From positions 1 to 6,166 of the forward strand of contig CAZBGL010000184.1 in assembly GCA_964491375.1 (NCBI GenBank): a stretch of 6,166 nucleotides of DNA, given 5' to 3'. The position numbers and the translations under genes are program-made. The stretch is from CAZBGL01 sp964491375 (lineage in GTDB: Bacteria; Desulfobacterota; Deferrisomatia; Deferrisomatales; Deferrisomataceae). Shown here piece after piece: positions 5,607-6,166 of this stretch (positions are counted from its first letter, which is position 1; each line of letters begins with the position of its first letter). The notes below the pieces were generated by a model, which was not told the DNA's origin, did not search any database, and saw only the letters and a program-made list of their open reading frames with translations.

Positions 5607-5913
5607 TCTTGGGACCGGCCTCGGGGGACTCGGGCTCGGGGGGTTTCCCGGACGCCTCCGGCTCCGAGGGTTGGGGATCGGGAAGGCGCTCGATCCGGAT
5701 GGGGGTTCCGCCCATGGTGAAGGGTTCCCCGTCGATCTGGGCGGGCTCCAGGATCCAGGTCATCTCCTGGAGCGGCACCGCGAGCACCGTGAAGCGCATC
5801 CGGCGCCACCCGATCTTCACGTCGGGCAGGATCTCCTCCACCCGCGCGAAAAACGCCGGCTTTTCCTCCACGTGTACCAGGATCACGTCGCCGGGCTGGA
5901 CTCGGGTATCCAT
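5569..5913 (-). CDS. Conserved hypothetical protein, 114 aa, with proline/glutamate-rich tail
   Basis: No function is known to me. The N-terminal part (1-76) looks like a compact, mostly beta domain: VQPGDVILVHVEEKPAFFAR, then EILPDVKIGW, then VPLQEMTWIL, ending in INGEPFTMGGTP-like residues (59-71, here with Asp for Asn). I recall similar short hypothetical proteins from delta-proteobacteria, but cannot check this here. The tail (77-114) is a low-complexity Pro/Glu/Ser linker closing with the hydrophobic-basic patch KIIEFPGRR (102-110), perhaps a peptide that docks to a partner. There is no signal peptide or membrane segment, so it should be cytoplasmic. The start is ATG at 5911-5913 with GGGGAGA (5921-5927) 7 nt upstream; a longer open frame to 6045 runs through the GGGTGT repeat as His-Pro repeats and is not credible. 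It overlaps the GalT-like gene tail to tail by 38 bp. Confidence 0.85.
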   Translation of the reverse strand: MDTRVQPGDVILVHVEEKPAFFARVEEILPDVKIGWRRMRFTVLAVPLQEMTWILEPAQIDGEPFTMGGTPIRIERLPDPQPSEPEASGKPPEPESPEAGPKIIEFPGRRQPGP

Positions 5914-5932
5914 CGGGATGTCTCCCCGGTAT

Positions 5933-5956
5933 GGGTGTGGGTGTGGGTGTGGGCGT
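5933..5956 (+). repeat. Four-unit GGGTGT hexamer repeat, perfect G-quadruplex motif
   Basis: Three exact GGGTGT units (5933-5938, 5939-5944, 5945-5950) are followed by GGGCGT (5951-5956). Four GGG tracts separated by 3-nt TGT loops satisfy the usual two-state G-quadruplex rule on the + strand. The repeat starts 6 nt upstream of the ribosome binding site of the - strand 114-aa gene, so the G-rich strand is the template strand for that gene and the complementary transcript is C-rich. Confidence 0.85.
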
Positions 5957-6016
5957 GGACGATCCGCGTACCCCCCGGGACCCTCCGAGCCGGCCCCGGG
6001 GCTCCACGGACACCCC

Positions 6017-6045
6017 AGTTTGGGGCTCGGACGGGCCGAAGTCAA
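6017..6045 (-). promoter_or_regulatory. Weak candidate promoter for the 114-aa gene
   Basis: On the - strand TTGACT (6040-6045, five of six) is followed by 17 bp and CAAACT (6017-6022, three of six). Transcription would start near 6010 and give a leader of about 97 nt that contains the C-rich copy of the hexamer repeat. The gene may instead be read through from the upstream CoA-transferase gene, since no T-run terminator is visible between them. Confidence 0.3.
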
Positions 6046-6054
6046 CGACCCGGC

Positions 6055-6166
6055 TCACACCACGCCCTGGCGCTCCAGGTCGGCCAGATCCTCCTCGGTG
6101 AGCCCGGCCAGGGCGGTGAGCACGTCGCGGGTGTGTTCTCCCAGGCGGGGCGAGGGCCGGTAGCGG
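6055..6166 (-). CDS. CaiB/BaiF family (class III) CoA-transferase, C-terminal end only
   Basis: Only the last 36 residues are in the window; the rest lies beyond the right edge. The visible end includes PSPRLGEHTRDVL, an acidic helix LTEEDLADLE and the final QGVV. The pattern of Pro-x-Leu-Gly-Glu-His-Thr, then a helix of the form S/T-E-E-E/D-I/L-x-x-L, then Gly-Val-Val at the stop is the typical end of class III CoA-transferases, which move CoA between acyl-CoA and a free acid (carnitine, formate, arylsuccinate and others). The substrate cannot be told from this fragment. The stop is TGA at 6055-6057, 141 bp upstream of the 114-aa gene on the same strand. Confidence 0.85.
   Translation of the reverse strand, partial: RYRPSPRLGEHTRDVLTALAGLTEEDLADLERQGVV

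Noticed and set aside
6001..6022. Possible hairpins between the CoA-transferase and the 114-aa gene
   Set aside because: Short stems such as CCCCA/TGGGG without a T-run on the - strand; not enough to call a terminator.
5914..6045. N-terminal extension of the 114-aa protein to residue count 158
   Set aside because: The extension translates the hexamer repeat as His-Pro repeats and lacks a ribosome binding site, while ATG 5911-5913 has one at good spacing.
5015..6163. 382-codon + strand frame through the GalT-like gene into the right end
   Set aside because: It is a shifted-frame shadow, rich in Arg, Pro and Gly, and lies opposite two genes with clear protein features.

Overview
This is a GC-rich bacterial window with no rRNA, tRNA, CRISPR array or recognisable mobile element. 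The gene content suggests a delta-proteobacterium-type organism (Desulfobacterota or a relative): a sigma54 activator, a class III CoA-transferase, and a small conserved protein of a type I recall mainly from that group. This assignment is from memory and codon style only, and is tentative.

Left part, + strand. Positions 1-937 hold the AAA+ and Fis-type DNA-binding part of a sigma54-dependent response regulator whose 5' end lies outside the window. It is followed after 7 nt by an AEC (auxin efflux carrier) family permease (945-1850). The two look like one operon, so the regulator may control the transporter or simply share its transcript.

Middle part, 1851-2698. This 848-base stretch has no large gene and contains the least familiar material. 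I read it as two small convergent genes with their own signals. On the + strand there is a sigma70-type promoter (TTGACA, 17 bp, TATCGT), a near-ideal Shine-Dalgarno, a TTG-started 62-residue single-pass membrane protein (2078-2266) and a strong intrinsic terminator (2291-2322). On the - strand there is a 73-residue soluble protein (2342-2563) behind an excellent ribosome binding site. I recognise neither protein.

Right part, + strand. uvrC (2699-4567), the excision nuclease subunit of nucleotide excision repair, has all expected catalytic and cluster residues. It has no Shine-Dalgarno but a TACAAT box ending 7 nt before its ATG, so its mRNA may be leaderless. Its last 17 nt overlap a GalT-like nucleotidyltransferase (4551-5606) with intact zinc and nucleophile residues, so the two are very probably co-transcribed.

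Right end, - strand. A 114-residue conserved hypothetical protein (5569-5913) converges on the GalT-like gene, and the two coding regions overlap tail to tail by 38 bp. Upstream of it lies a GGGTGT hexamer repeat that is a perfect G-quadruplex motif on the + strand. The window ends in the C-terminus of a CaiB/BaiF (class III) CoA-transferase, also on the - strand.
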